Assembly (NCBI RefSeq): GCF_007860175.1
Contig: NZ_SJPX01000002.1
Span: 1,178,001-1,242,000, forward strand
From: Rubripirellula reticaptiva
Lineage (GTDB): Bacteria; Planctomycetota; Planctomycetia; Pirellulales; Pirellulaceae
Length of the DNA stretch: 64,000 bases
Direction: 5' to 3'
Each line of letters begins with the position of its first letter. Position 1 is the stretch's first letter. The translations under genes were made by a program, and so were the position numbers. The notes below the pieces were generated by a model. That model did no database searches, was not told the origin of the DNA, and saw nothing but the letters and a program-made list of their open reading frames with translations. Below, piece by piece: positions 17,572 to 24,739 of this stretch.

Positions 17572-19269
17572 ATGAAACCCGCAATCGTCTTAGTGAGTGG
17601 CATGAGCGGATCGGGGCAAAGCTTCTTGATCCAAACCCTGAAAGATGCCCACGTTGTAAGCAGTGAGGGTTCACGATACCTCACTCGTCCGCTCCGTCCA
17701 GACGACAACTCTTCTCAAATCTCTGCAACTTTAAAACGTCTAGTTGGTGAGTGCTCTTGGTTCTACGAGAAGTACGGCACGCGATACGGATTCGCAATCC
17801 CGAATATGGTAAGATCTCGACTAACGCTTGCCGTCATTGCTGGAGATTTGGATAAGCTCTTGTCGCTGAAATATGCAATCTCACGTGAGGCACCGGGTAT
17901 CCCGATTGGCCTACTTCGACTGAGCGTGCCAATTGATCTAATCGCTGCCCGACTTTTAACAAGGTTTGGCTACGGAGAATCACTTGACGAGAGGGTTCTC
18001 GATAATCGCGATCTTGAGTCTTACGAAATGCCACAGCAGGAGTTGCTGAAGCGATTTGTGGACATCAGCTACATCCACAATATTTCAAATACCGAGGCCA
18101 TCTTGATCGATGCTCCCGCGAGAGCCATATCGAAAGCAGCGATAGTCGAGTTCGGCAAATCCGTTGTTGCAAAAGCAGTTGTCGCCGCCGACATGATGTC
18201 GACTGACATATCTACGCCTCGAATAGTAACGTCCACTAGTGATATGCCGATCGCTGTAACAGAGGTGCTTGGATGCCTTGGAGAAACGGCGAAGCAGCAA
18301 GGTGTCAGTCTTTACCTAAAGGGAGGGGTTGCGGTTTCTCTGTATGCAAACAGTACGCGAACACACCTGAATACCGATGCCAATGGCATACTCAGCGAAC
18401 TCCCCTCGCTGCATAGGGAAGTGAGCAGGCCGGTTTCTCTCGACATCGACTGGATGCCAGAAGTCGAAGCCGAACAAGATCACCGACGTTGCGTTCGGAG
18501 TCTTGTGCGTGGTGACGATCTGCTTGAGTTTTCCGAAAACTGGGATGAGAAGCTTTTTCATTCTCGCAAATTTTGTAGCGAGTATCGCGGGGTTGAACTT
18601 GATTGCGTTTCTGTCAGTCGAATACAGCCGACCGGCAGTCCTTTTACTTTCGAGTTCTTTGTCGACGATTTCGTCTCAAGTCGCTCTCGCAAAACTGAGG
18701 TTGATGGTTTACAGCTCCTTCCACCTGAGCTCTTGATGTTTGAAAAGCTGCTAGCGGGCAGAAATGAGGATTACGGCAAGTTTGATTTCGTTGATGCGGC
18801 CATATTGGCGATGGGAAATCGCTTGTCCGACGACTTACTATTGCATCTTGTCTTTCTACAAAAGCACATTGAGGGACGTGAGGAGACGATCGAGCCAAGA
18901 TTTTTCCAGGACAAGGAATTACACCGACTTGGCTTCAAATCACCCAATATCAGAGCGATTACGATGCGGCGATGCGGCCAGGATGGTTCAAATAGAAATC
19001 CTTTCGATTCGAGTCGAGATGGAATTAAGCAACTTGCGATGTTGGATCGGCTGCACGCCAACATTGGATGTCTTCTCCGACGGCCAAAATCCGACAGTCA
19101 GGTGAGCGACAGTAGTGCATCGTATCTTAGGCAGTTTGAGAGTAAATCACTTACTCGACGGTTCGTCGCAATACAGTCTTGGGCTGAGTACATTGCTGAG
19201 TACGTAGTGGGCAGGGCAGACGTACACGTAAAGTCATCCCGACAGTGGAATGGTGTTGACGATTCTTAG
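17572..19269 (+). CDS. guanylate-kinase-like / AbiEii-type nucleotidyltransferase fusion (565 aa)
   Basis: Residues 1-190 follow the guanylate kinase plan: P-loop VSGMSGSGQSF, then RYLTRPLRPDD (as the TTR-RPGE loop), then YGTRYGFAIP. The P-loop lysine is Gln16, so ATP binding or catalysis should be weak. Residues from about 225 form a nucleotidyltransferase of the AbiEii/MNT type: LYLKGGVAVSLY, RPVSLDIDW with the acidic pair, then LLPPELLMFEKLLAG and KFDFVDAAIL. AbiEii proteins are toxins of abortive-infection pairs in which an AbiEi regulator acts as antitoxin; none is seen here. The ATG at 17572 has AGGTG 8 bases upstream; a GTG at 17560 is possible. Confidence 0.75.
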   Translation: MKPAIVLVSGMSGSGQSFLIQTLKDAHVVSSEGSRYLTRPLRPDDNSSQISATLKRLVGECSWFYEKYGTRYGFAIPNMVRSRLTLAVIAGDLDKLLSLKYAISREAPGIPIGLLRLSVPIDLIAARLLTRFGYGESLDERVLDNRDLESYEMPQQELLKRFVDISYIHNISNTEAILIDAPARAISKAAIVEFGKSVVAKAVVAADMMSTDISTPRIVTSTSDMPIAVTEVLGCLGETAKQQGVSLYLKGGVAVSLYANSTRTHLNTDANGILSELPSLHREVSRPVSLDIDWMPEVEAEQDHRRCVRSLVRGDDLLEFSENWDEKLFHSRKFCSEYRGVELDCVSVSRIQPTGSPFTFEFFVDDFVSSRSRKTEVDGLQLLPPELLMFEKLLAGRNEDYGKFDFVDAAILAMGNRLSDDLLLHLVFLQKHIEGREETIEPRFFQDKELHRLGFKSPNIRAITMRRCGQDGSNRNPFDSSRDGIKQLAMLDRLHANIGCLLRRPKSDSQVSDSSASYLRQFESKSLTRRFVAIQSWAEYIAEYVVGRADVHVKSSRQWNGVDDS

Positions 19270-19323
19270 TTCCATTTCGGCTCGGTCTTGGATTACATAT
19301 GCTTGTGAATCAACAAATCGCCT

Positions 19324-19343
19324 GATAAGAAGACTTATCGGCA
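19324..19343. terminator. hairpin between convergent genes
   Basis: CTGATAAG (19324-19331) and CTTATCGG (19336-19343) pair over 8 bp with one G-U around AAGA. It lies between the end of the kinase/nucleotidyltransferase gene and the end of parB. There is no T run, so termination is only possible. Confidence 0.35.
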
Positions 19344-19374
19344 AATATTGAGTGATTTCAGGGGGTTAGGGCGG

Positions 19375-20280
19375 TTACAGTTGCACATTGTTGTCCATTC
19401 GCAGTCGGACTTCGGCGAGCGCTGTCGTTAATGCTTCCTCGACCTGCTCGTAGTTGCAGTCCTTCGGAGTCGAGACGACGACCTTGACGCCCTCCTCACT
19501 TGCGAAAGTCAGTCTCGCTCCCTTTCGCGTGGGACTGCTCTTTCCTCGACGTTGCTTAACTTGGCTTTGCGCCTTGGCTGCTGTAAACGTAACGCTATCA
19601 CCGCCGCTGTATAAAGCCGCAAGAATTTGATCATCCGACGATAGTTTGGAAAGCTCGTAAGCCGCGAGCGCGGAAAGCTTGCCTTCTTCAACGCGCTGGC
19701 GGACTTCTTCGGGGAGTCGCAACAGGGCCAGAGAACGTGTTACCTTCGACGGAGTCACTCGGATCGATTCGGCGAGTTGCTTACTGTTCCATCCGGTCAT
19801 CTCTCGGAGCTGTTCAAAGGCTTTGGCTTCTTCGATCGGTTTCAGGTTTTCACGAAGCAGATTCTCTATCAACTGTTGCTGGAGCACTTCACTCTTCGAT
19901 AGTGAGTCCTCGACAAACTGACAATTGACGAGTTTCAACCCGGCTTGTTTCGATGCACGATACCGACGTTCCCCAGAAATGATAATCCAAGTTGACAGTT
20001 CCTCGGACCAACGGACTCTAATCGGCTGAAGCTGCCCCTTCTCCTTGATGCTATTGGCGAGTTGCTCAATCTCGTCATCACTGAAATCGACACGAGGTTG
20101 TTCTGGATCAGGAATGAGTTTGTCGATGTCGAGCGTCCCAAACGATCGCAGAGCTCGGCGCCCGACATCCTTGGTCTTTGCGACGGGACTAAGTGTTGGA
20201 CGGGATTCGTGGTCTCGCACGCCCATCGACTCGTCCAAATTCCCCTGAATGCGTTGAAGAGTGTTTCTAGTATTAGTCAT
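19375..20280 (-). CDS. parB: ParB-type partition protein (301 aa)
   Basis: The N-terminal ParB/Spo0J CTPase domain contains LIPDPEQPR, the QLQPIRVR-like strand and the signature GERRYRA (103-109). The central HTH (GWNSKQLAESIRVTPSKVTRSLALL) binds the parS site. A short basic linker (KQRRGKSSPTRKG) and a C-terminal dimer-forming region follow. It loads on plasmid DNA at parS and stimulates ParA, so that plasmid copies are separated at division. It is 6 bases behind parA in the same operon. parS itself was not identified with certainty; the palindromes at 21124 and 21299 are the candidates in this window. Confidence 0.95.
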   Translation of the reverse strand: MTNTRNTLQRIQGNLDESMGVRDHESRPTLSPVAKTKDVGRRALRSFGTLDIDKLIPDPEQPRVDFSDDEIEQLANSIKEKGQLQPIRVRWSEELSTWIIISGERRYRASKQAGLKLVNCQFVEDSLSKSEVLQQQLIENLLRENLKPIEEAKAFEQLREMTGWNSKQLAESIRVTPSKVTRSLALLRLPEEVRQRVEEGKLSALAAYELSKLSSDDQILAALYSGGDSVTFTAAKAQSQVKQRRGKSSPTRKGARLTFASEEGVKVVVSTPKDCNYEQVEEALTTALAEVRLRMDNNVQL

Positions 20281-20286
20281 TCTGTT

Positions 20287-21099
20287 CTACGCCATCGTTT
20301 TTTGGTTCTTGCGACTCGCGATCCGCGTCATCAATTCATCGACGAGCCTTCGCATACTTAAAGCCGCTTTTGACTTTGGAGCGTAGACTTCGACGGGTTG
20401 CCGGCAAGCCAAAGCCACCTTGAAGGCTGAGACTTCGGGCATCACTGTGTTTAACGCCATTTCTTCGTACAGCGTTCTCAACCTTGCCTCGTAAGAACGA
20501 TGGACCAGCAGTCGTTTGTCGTATCGTGTAATCAGATGACCAAGACGCCGCAGGTTTGGGTTAAGTCTGCGAGCATTGTCAATGCACTGATGAACCGCTC
20601 GAAGTCCTTGAGTGCCGAAGTCTTCCGGTGGCACGGGGATAACAACAAAGTCCGCCGCAATCATTGCGTTCCAACTGCACTGATACAGATTCGGTGGGCA
20701 ATCGATCAACGTGATGTCGTAGTCGCCAACTTCTTCCAAGGCGTCTCGAAGTGAATACTGAATCATGCCCGATGACTCAGGTGTTGGTGCGTTGAAGGCC
20801 GCCAGATGCTGGTTGGTAGGAAGCACGGAGATGTTTTCAAAGTCCGTCTCGCGAATTAACTGTTTTCGATCAATAAAGAACGTCGACTCATCAAAAATTG
20901 CCGCAAGCGTCTCCTCGGGCGGAAGGTTCTCGATTTCATCGCTTCCAAAGAATCCTTGGCTCAATGAGCCTTGAGGATCGGCATCGACTGCCAAAACAGA
21001 ATAGCCCAGACCAGCAAATGCACCGGCGAGATGAAAACAGGTCGAACTCTTTCCGCACCCACCTTTCTGATTGATCAAACACAGGGTCACTCCTGCCAT
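20287..21099 (-). CDS. parA: ParA-type partition ATPase (270 aa)
   Basis: This is a deviant Walker A ATPase of the ParA/Soj type: LINQKGGCGKSSTCFHLA with the signature lysine, AVDADPQGSLSQ (A' motif) and ITLIDCPPNLY (Walker B). It lacks the long N-terminal HTH of type Ia ParA proteins, so it is of the shorter type and may not repress its own promoter. It works with ParB to move plasmid copies. AAGGAAGCG precedes the ATG. It is divergent from repA, with about 340 bases of palindrome-bearing DNA between them. Confidence 0.95.
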   Translation of the reverse strand: MAGVTLCLINQKGGCGKSSTCFHLAGAFAGLGYSVLAVDADPQGSLSQGFFGSDEIENLPPEETLAAIFDESTFFIDRKQLIRETDFENISVLPTNQHLAAFNAPTPESSGMIQYSLRDALEEVGDYDITLIDCPPNLYQCSWNAMIAADFVVIPVPPEDFGTQGLRAVHQCIDNARRLNPNLRRLGHLITRYDKRLLVHRSYEARLRTLYEEMALNTVMPEVSAFKVALACRQPVEVYAPKSKAALSMRRLVDELMTRIASRKNQKTMA

Positions 21100-21123
21100 A
21101 CGCTTCCTTGGCTAGCGGCACGC

Positions 21124-21148
21124 CGCGAATTGCACAATGCAATTCGCG
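21124..21148. repeat. 25-bp palindrome upstream of parA (possible parS or operator)
   Basis: CGCGAATTGCA-CAA-TGCAATTCGCG is a perfect 11-bp inverted repeat with a 3-base centre, just 25 bases before the parA start. A second, shorter version lies at 21299-21313. Size and symmetry suit a ParB or Rep dimer site. Confidence 0.65.
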
Positions 21149-21298
21149 ATAAGTTGCCGATTTCACGCTTGATAAACTCTCATGGGTTGCTGAGGGTCGT
21201 CAAGGGAAATACACGCGGTTTGGTGGGGCGTATGTACGTGTCGTTTGCGTCACATCTTTCGGTGCCCCAGAACGCACCTCATGCAACCCGTCATTTCG

Positions 21299-21313
21299 AT
21301 TGCATAATGCAAT
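21299..21313. repeat. second copy of the par/rep palindrome
   Basis: ATTGCA-TAA-TGCAAT repeats the core of the palindrome at 21124-21148, and the similarity continues to its right (TGCAATTC-CG-TA followed by a TGCC). The two copies start about 175 bases apart and bracket the middle of the parA-repA gap. Confidence 0.6.
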
Positions 21314-21324
21314 TCTCGGTAGCT

Positions 21325-21349
21325 GCCCGAAATTGTTTCATTTTCGGGC
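21325..21349 (+). promoter_or_regulatory. hairpin in the repA leader
   Basis: GCCCGAAA (21325-21332) and TTTCGGGC (21342-21349) form a perfect 8-bp stem with a 9-base loop, about 90 bases before the repA start codon. It may be part of a copy-control leader or a binding site. The rest of the 340-base parA-repA gap shows no coding frame that I trust. Confidence 0.4.
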
Positions 21350-21440
21350 TGAGCTAGGTCGAGGGGGCGAGAGTGTTTTTGGTTTCCGAGTGACGTCCAA
21401 CGTGCTACGTGCTTTAAGCAGGTTAAAGCAACGGAGGCAC

Positions 21441-22712
21441 ATGAAGAAACAAAACGAAAAATCCAAACGAGTCACTGGCATGGGGCAACTGTCAATTGTC
21501 GAACACGCTCTATGTCCCCTCGATTCACGGACATCACTGAAAGAGAATTTGGTGCATGCCGCGAAACATTCTTTCGTGAACAAGTCCGGACAGCGAGGTT
21601 ATGCGAAAGCACGCGTGTTCTGCCCACTTGGTCTCTCAGCCGCTGACGAGCTTTACCTTTGGGGTTTGCTGGCTCTTAGCCTTTTACCCGCCGAACCAGA
21701 GTCGGAGCTAGTGGCGACGCCCCACTGGATTCTCAGGCAACTAGGAATCATCAACCAGGGAAGTAAACGTGGCGGAAGGCAGTACAAAGCATTTGGTGAA
21801 GCACTGCGTCGTCTGTCAGTCGTCAACTACATGAGCGACAACTTTTACGATCCGAATCGTTCTGAGCATCGACGCGTTAGCTTCAGTTTTTTCAGCTACA
21901 GCTTGCCCCAGGACGCTCGCTCGTCACGAGCATGGCGAATCGCTTGGGACCCAATCTTTTTCGAGATCGTGAAGTCTAGCGCCGGTCACTTCCGCTTTGA
22001 CCTTGCGGTCTACCGTGAACTCGACGCGGCTAGTCGACGTTTGTTTCTCTTTGTCAGCAAGGTGCTGTCGAGGCGAACGCATTTGCGAGCGATCGGGTTG
22101 GAGCAACTCGCCACGGACTTGCTTGGCTTCAGCCCCACGTTGGCGCCGCGTGAGATGAAGGCGAAGGTGAAGCGCTGTCTTAAGCGGCTAATGGACCTTC
22201 ACGTGCTTGCGGATGCGGAAGTGTTCAAGACCAATTGCGGCAATCAGTTTGTACGACTGCATCGCGGCCCCTACTTTCAGATGGCCAAGCAGGGTAGCTA
22301 CCGACATTCTCCGGTCGACTCCCCTACTCTGGATACACTTCGCGAGATTGGTTTTGAGGACGGGCCAGCGATTCGTATGATTCAGCGTTTCTCCCCTCGC
22401 CTACTCAACGAATGGTGTGACATTACCCAAGCCGCCATTGAACGGCACGGAATGTCATTCTTCCATAAAAGCCCAATGGCGTTTTTGGTGGACTCACTCG
22501 ACAAAGCTTCAAAAGGCAATCGAACGCCTCCGGACTGGTGGGCGGATCTGAAGCGAAAAGAAGCCAAGCTTCATGAGATGACTCCGCAAAGCAATGAAGT
22601 ATTTCAAAAAGTCCGAGCAGAAATTTTCCGAGACCAAGTTACCTCGAAGATCCAGGATTCCTCCCCCACTTCCGTCTCTTCAGCGAGTGATATCTTGAGA
22701 TCAGTTGGATAG
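21441..22712 (+). CDS. repA: plasmid replication initiator RepA, RPA-type (423 aa)
   Basis: The part from residue about 55 matches the replication initiator protein A pattern: GYAKARVFCPLGLSAADELY, LWGLLALSLL, a SGR-YKAFGEALRRLSVVNY-like helix, then two winged-helix units with a central LDAASRRLFLFVSKVLSRR. I chose the ATG at 21441 because ACGGAGGCAC precedes it; the open frame runs back to 21300 through the palindrome and hairpin. The protein should bind the repeats just downstream (22860-22949) and open the origin with DnaA. It is divergent from parAB, the usual order on repABC-unrelated low-copy plasmids. Family membership is from sequence pattern. Confidence 0.85.
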   Translation: MKKQNEKSKRVTGMGQLSIVEHALCPLDSRTSLKENLVHAAKHSFVNKSGQRGYAKARVFCPLGLSAADELYLWGLLALSLLPAEPESELVATPHWILRQLGIINQGSKRGGRQYKAFGEALRRLSVVNYMSDNFYDPNRSEHRRVSFSFFSYSLPQDARSSRAWRIAWDPIFFEIVKSSAGHFRFDLAVYRELDAASRRLFLFVSKVLSRRTHLRAIGLEQLATDLLGFSPTLAPREMKAKVKRCLKRLMDLHVLADAEVFKTNCGNQFVRLHRGPYFQMAKQGSYRHSPVDSPTLDTLREIGFEDGPAIRMIQRFSPRLLNEWCDITQAAIERHGMSFFHKSPMAFLVDSLDKASKGNRTPPDWWADLKRKEAKLHEMTPQSNEVFQKVRAEIFRDQVTSKIQDSSPTSVSSASDILRSVG

Positions 22713-22737
22713 ATTCAAAGGCAAGATCATTTGTTTT

Positions 22738-22764
22738 CAAGTACTTACTTTGTACAAGTACTTT
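22738..22764. repeat. paired CAAGTACTT repeats after repA
   Basis: CAAGTACTT occurs at 22738-22746 and again at 22755-22763, 17 bases apart; AAGTACTT is itself a palindrome. They lie 26 bases after the repA stop, at the edge of the iteron region, and may be a further protein-binding part of the origin. Confidence 0.45.
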
Positions 22765-22859
22765 GGGGCCTCCCCTCACCTGTGCTCAGACTTCCCTATT
22801 TTGGCTGTAAATTCGGCGACTTAGATGAGATTGCGTTACGCGAATGGGGCATATTCTGT

Positions 22860-22949
22860 GACGTGAGCGACACGCATTTTCGTCGATCTGAGACGGGAGC
22901 GACACGCCTTTTCGCGTGATTCGCGTGACGGGACCGACACCCGTCACTG
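22860..22949. repeat. iteron-like repeats of the replication origin
   Basis: Three related 23-base units start at 22860, 22892 and 22927. Their common core is GACG-GA-CGACAC: the first reads GACGTGAGCGACACGC, the second GACGGGAGCGACACGC, the third GACGGGACCGACACCC. Spacing is 32 and 35 bases, about three helical turns. Inside the third, GTGACGGG (22925-22932) and CCCGTCAC (22940-22947) form an 8-bp inverted repeat. Together with the DnaA box this marks an iteron-type origin next to its initiator gene. Confidence 0.7.
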
Positions 22950-22952
22950 AAG

Positions 22953-22961
22953 TTATCCACA
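22953..22961 (+). other. DnaA box (origin of replication)
   Basis: TTATCCACA is a perfect match to the strict DnaA-box consensus, 4 bases after the third iteron. With the initiator gene upstream it places oriV at about 22.74-22.97 kb. The stretch 22713-23026 holds only these origin elements and no gene. Confidence 0.8.
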
Positions 22962-23026
22962 GCCTCCGGCTTTCTGGATTTCGGCAACTAGACTGGTGGG
23001 GAACCCCAAATCTTGGACCAAATTTC

Positions 23027-23854
23027 ATGGCTTTTCTCGACTCAACCGACTGGCAGATCCATCCGTTTCTACGCGATGAGTTGGTTGCTGCTACCTTCGG
23101 CGATTTCTACATGCTCGACGTCTTCGAGCGGTCGATGGAACTGCTGCATCGTCACCTCCGCAAGGGAACGATCCTAGAGCACACCAAACGCATCCTGAGC
23201 GAATATCCGCCGATTGAACTCACCGATCCTCTGAACGGCTACAAATCGGCTGATCTGACGGATTTGTTTAAGCTTGGCAAGTTTCGCTATGACGGGGATG
23301 AGAATCGACTTTGCATTTGGTCAATGCGGCACGAACATTGTGACTTTGCCGTCGGCTCAGCTTGGCTGAATGACAACAACATCGAAATGAACTGGCGTTA
23401 CTTTCTTGAAGAAGCTGAAGAGAATAACGTTGTATTCCCGAATGAGCCAATCGGTCGCGAGCGGTTGGCGTGGGAAGTTGCAGGAATTGTGCTGCACGAA
23501 GTCGTACACAATCAGGGATTCGCGCATCCAGACTACAGGGAAGTGATTGACGGCAACGCGGCGAAACTTCCGAATCTGGTCGAAGCGAGAGAATCAGAGT
23601 TTGATCCGCAATATGAATACTTCAGGTCATTACCCTGTGTCGCCGAACAAGCGGTTTACCTAATCGCAAAAGACGATTTTGCTGGCACCAACTTTGATCC
23701 GTCGCGGAATCGCCGTTGGCCCACGCCGTGCGCCTGTCATGTTCGGCGTCGGCCAAAGACGGATGGACCGTTCGGGGGAATGCCTCTCGAACTGCCGATG
23801 AGCAATGATCGTGATAAATCAGTTGGAGTTCGTGGCCATCAAGACGGTCGCTGA
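23027..23854 (+). CDS. protein with metzincin zinc motif (275 aa)
   Basis: The recognisable motif is GIVLHEVVHNQGFAHPDY: HExxHxxGxxHxD as in metzincin metallopeptidases (three His ligands, catalytic Glu, extra Asp). No Met-turn is obvious downstream. There is no signal peptide, so the protein seems cytoplasmic. I start at the ATG at 23027 because a frame extending to 22916 would read through the iterons and the DnaA box. A C-terminal part (CACHVRRRPK) is basic. It ends 35 bases inside the convergent DnaQ-like gene. Its position next to the origin may be incidental. Peptidase activity is inferred from the motif only. Confidence 0.65.
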   Translation: MAFLDSTDWQIHPFLRDELVAATFGDFYMLDVFERSMELLHRHLRKGTILEHTKRILSEYPPIELTDPLNGYKSADLTDLFKLGKFRYDGDENRLCIWSMRHEHCDFAVGSAWLNDNNIEMNWRYFLEEAEENNVVFPNEPIGRERLAWEVAGIVLHEVVHNQGFAHPDYREVIDGNAAKLPNLVEARESEFDPQYEYFRSLPCVAEQAVYLIAKDDFAGTNFDPSRNRRWPTPCACHVRRRPKTDGPFGGMPLELPMSNDRDKSVGVRGHQDGR

Positions 23855-24487
23855 ACGTGATGACAGATTCGTTTCGGATCTCTTGGGCATCCAACGTTGC
23901 ATGGCCCGAAAAATTCCGATGTTTGCTTCAACGCAGGCGAGCAAATCGTGTCGAACCGTTTGTCGCAGCTCAACGCCAAAATAGTCCGCAAGTGTTGCAA
24001 ATCTGAAATCGCTAATAGGTGTCATTTGTCTGTCTTCGTAAAGAAGCCAAGTCGCTCGCTGCATCGTACATAGGGGACGCATTGAGGCAGGGAAGAACGC
24101 GTGATGACGTGCGAACCAGGCATCTAGAAACGCTGATTTCATGGTTGCATCGTAGGCAACTAACTGAGCAAACGGTGAGTCGGTTTCGTCGTCCGCGAAC
24201 TGACCCATGGCTGAATGCCTGCGCAAGAAGCTTTGCGCGCGTTGTAGAGCATCGAGTTCAGGTAATGCGAAATGGCGCCACGTCCGTCGGTCATATATTC
24301 CGCCGAACAACGACTTTTGTTCCACATCTTTTTGCCGGAAGCGGATCTTCGTTTCAAAGCGATCTATTTCGCCAAAGTGCTCGTCGACGGCGATCGCCGC
24401 AAACTGGATGATTGGATGAGTCAGTTCATTTCCCGCTACGATGAGATCGAAGAAGACTAACCGCTGATCAACTGTTTTTGGCTCCAT
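23819..24487 (-). CDS. DnaQ-fold (DEDDh) exonuclease-like protein, catalytic residues mostly lost
   Basis: The plan of a DnaQ-type 3'-5' exonuclease is visible: VFFDLIVAGN then IIQFAAIAVDEHFGEIDRF (Exo I), LVAYDATMKSAFLDAWF (Exo II) and VRHDLLACVEANIGIF (Exo III). The first Asp and the Exo III His are kept, but the DxE glutamate is Ile, the Exo II Asp is changed and the Exo III Asp is Cys. It therefore probably binds rather than cuts nucleic acid, or acts by altered residues. I start at MEPKTVDQ (24487); a longer frame reaches 24541. It converges with and overlaps the metzincin-like gene by 36 bases. Confidence 0.6.
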   Translation of the reverse strand: MEPKTVDQRLVFFDLIVAGNELTHPIIQFAAIAVDEHFGEIDRFETKIRFRQKDVEQKSLFGGIYDRRTWRHFALPELDALQRAQSFLRRHSAMGQFADDETDSPFAQLVAYDATMKSAFLDAWFARHHAFFPASMRPLCTMQRATWLLYEDRQMTPISDFRFATLADYFGVELRQTVRHDLLACVEANIGIFRAMQRWMPKRSETNLSSRSATVLMATNSN

Positions 24488-24739
24488 ACAACGCAGGTAC
24501 CATTTCCCGGCTTGATTGTCCATGAAACGCAAGACGTACAAGTAAAATGAAGTTTGGATCGCCTTAGTGCAGGGATAAAAACGACGCTATGCTCATTATC
24601 CTTGCTTAACTCTCGGGTTGCGCTATGGAAAATGTAGAGGCTGGGCTCGGATTCCCGGCTTCGGCTGTCGCTTTCGTTAAACGCGCTGCTGCGAGTGTGC
24701 CGCAACTTCGGCATGCCAGTGGTGGCACGCACGACAAAC

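Noticed and set aside
21300-21440. N-terminal extension of repA
   Set aside because: It covers a palindrome and a hairpin, while GGAGG directly before the ATG at 21441 marks the true start.
22916-23026. N-terminal extension of the metzincin-like gene
   Set aside because: It would read through the third iteron and the DnaA box; the ATG at 23027 is the more natural start.
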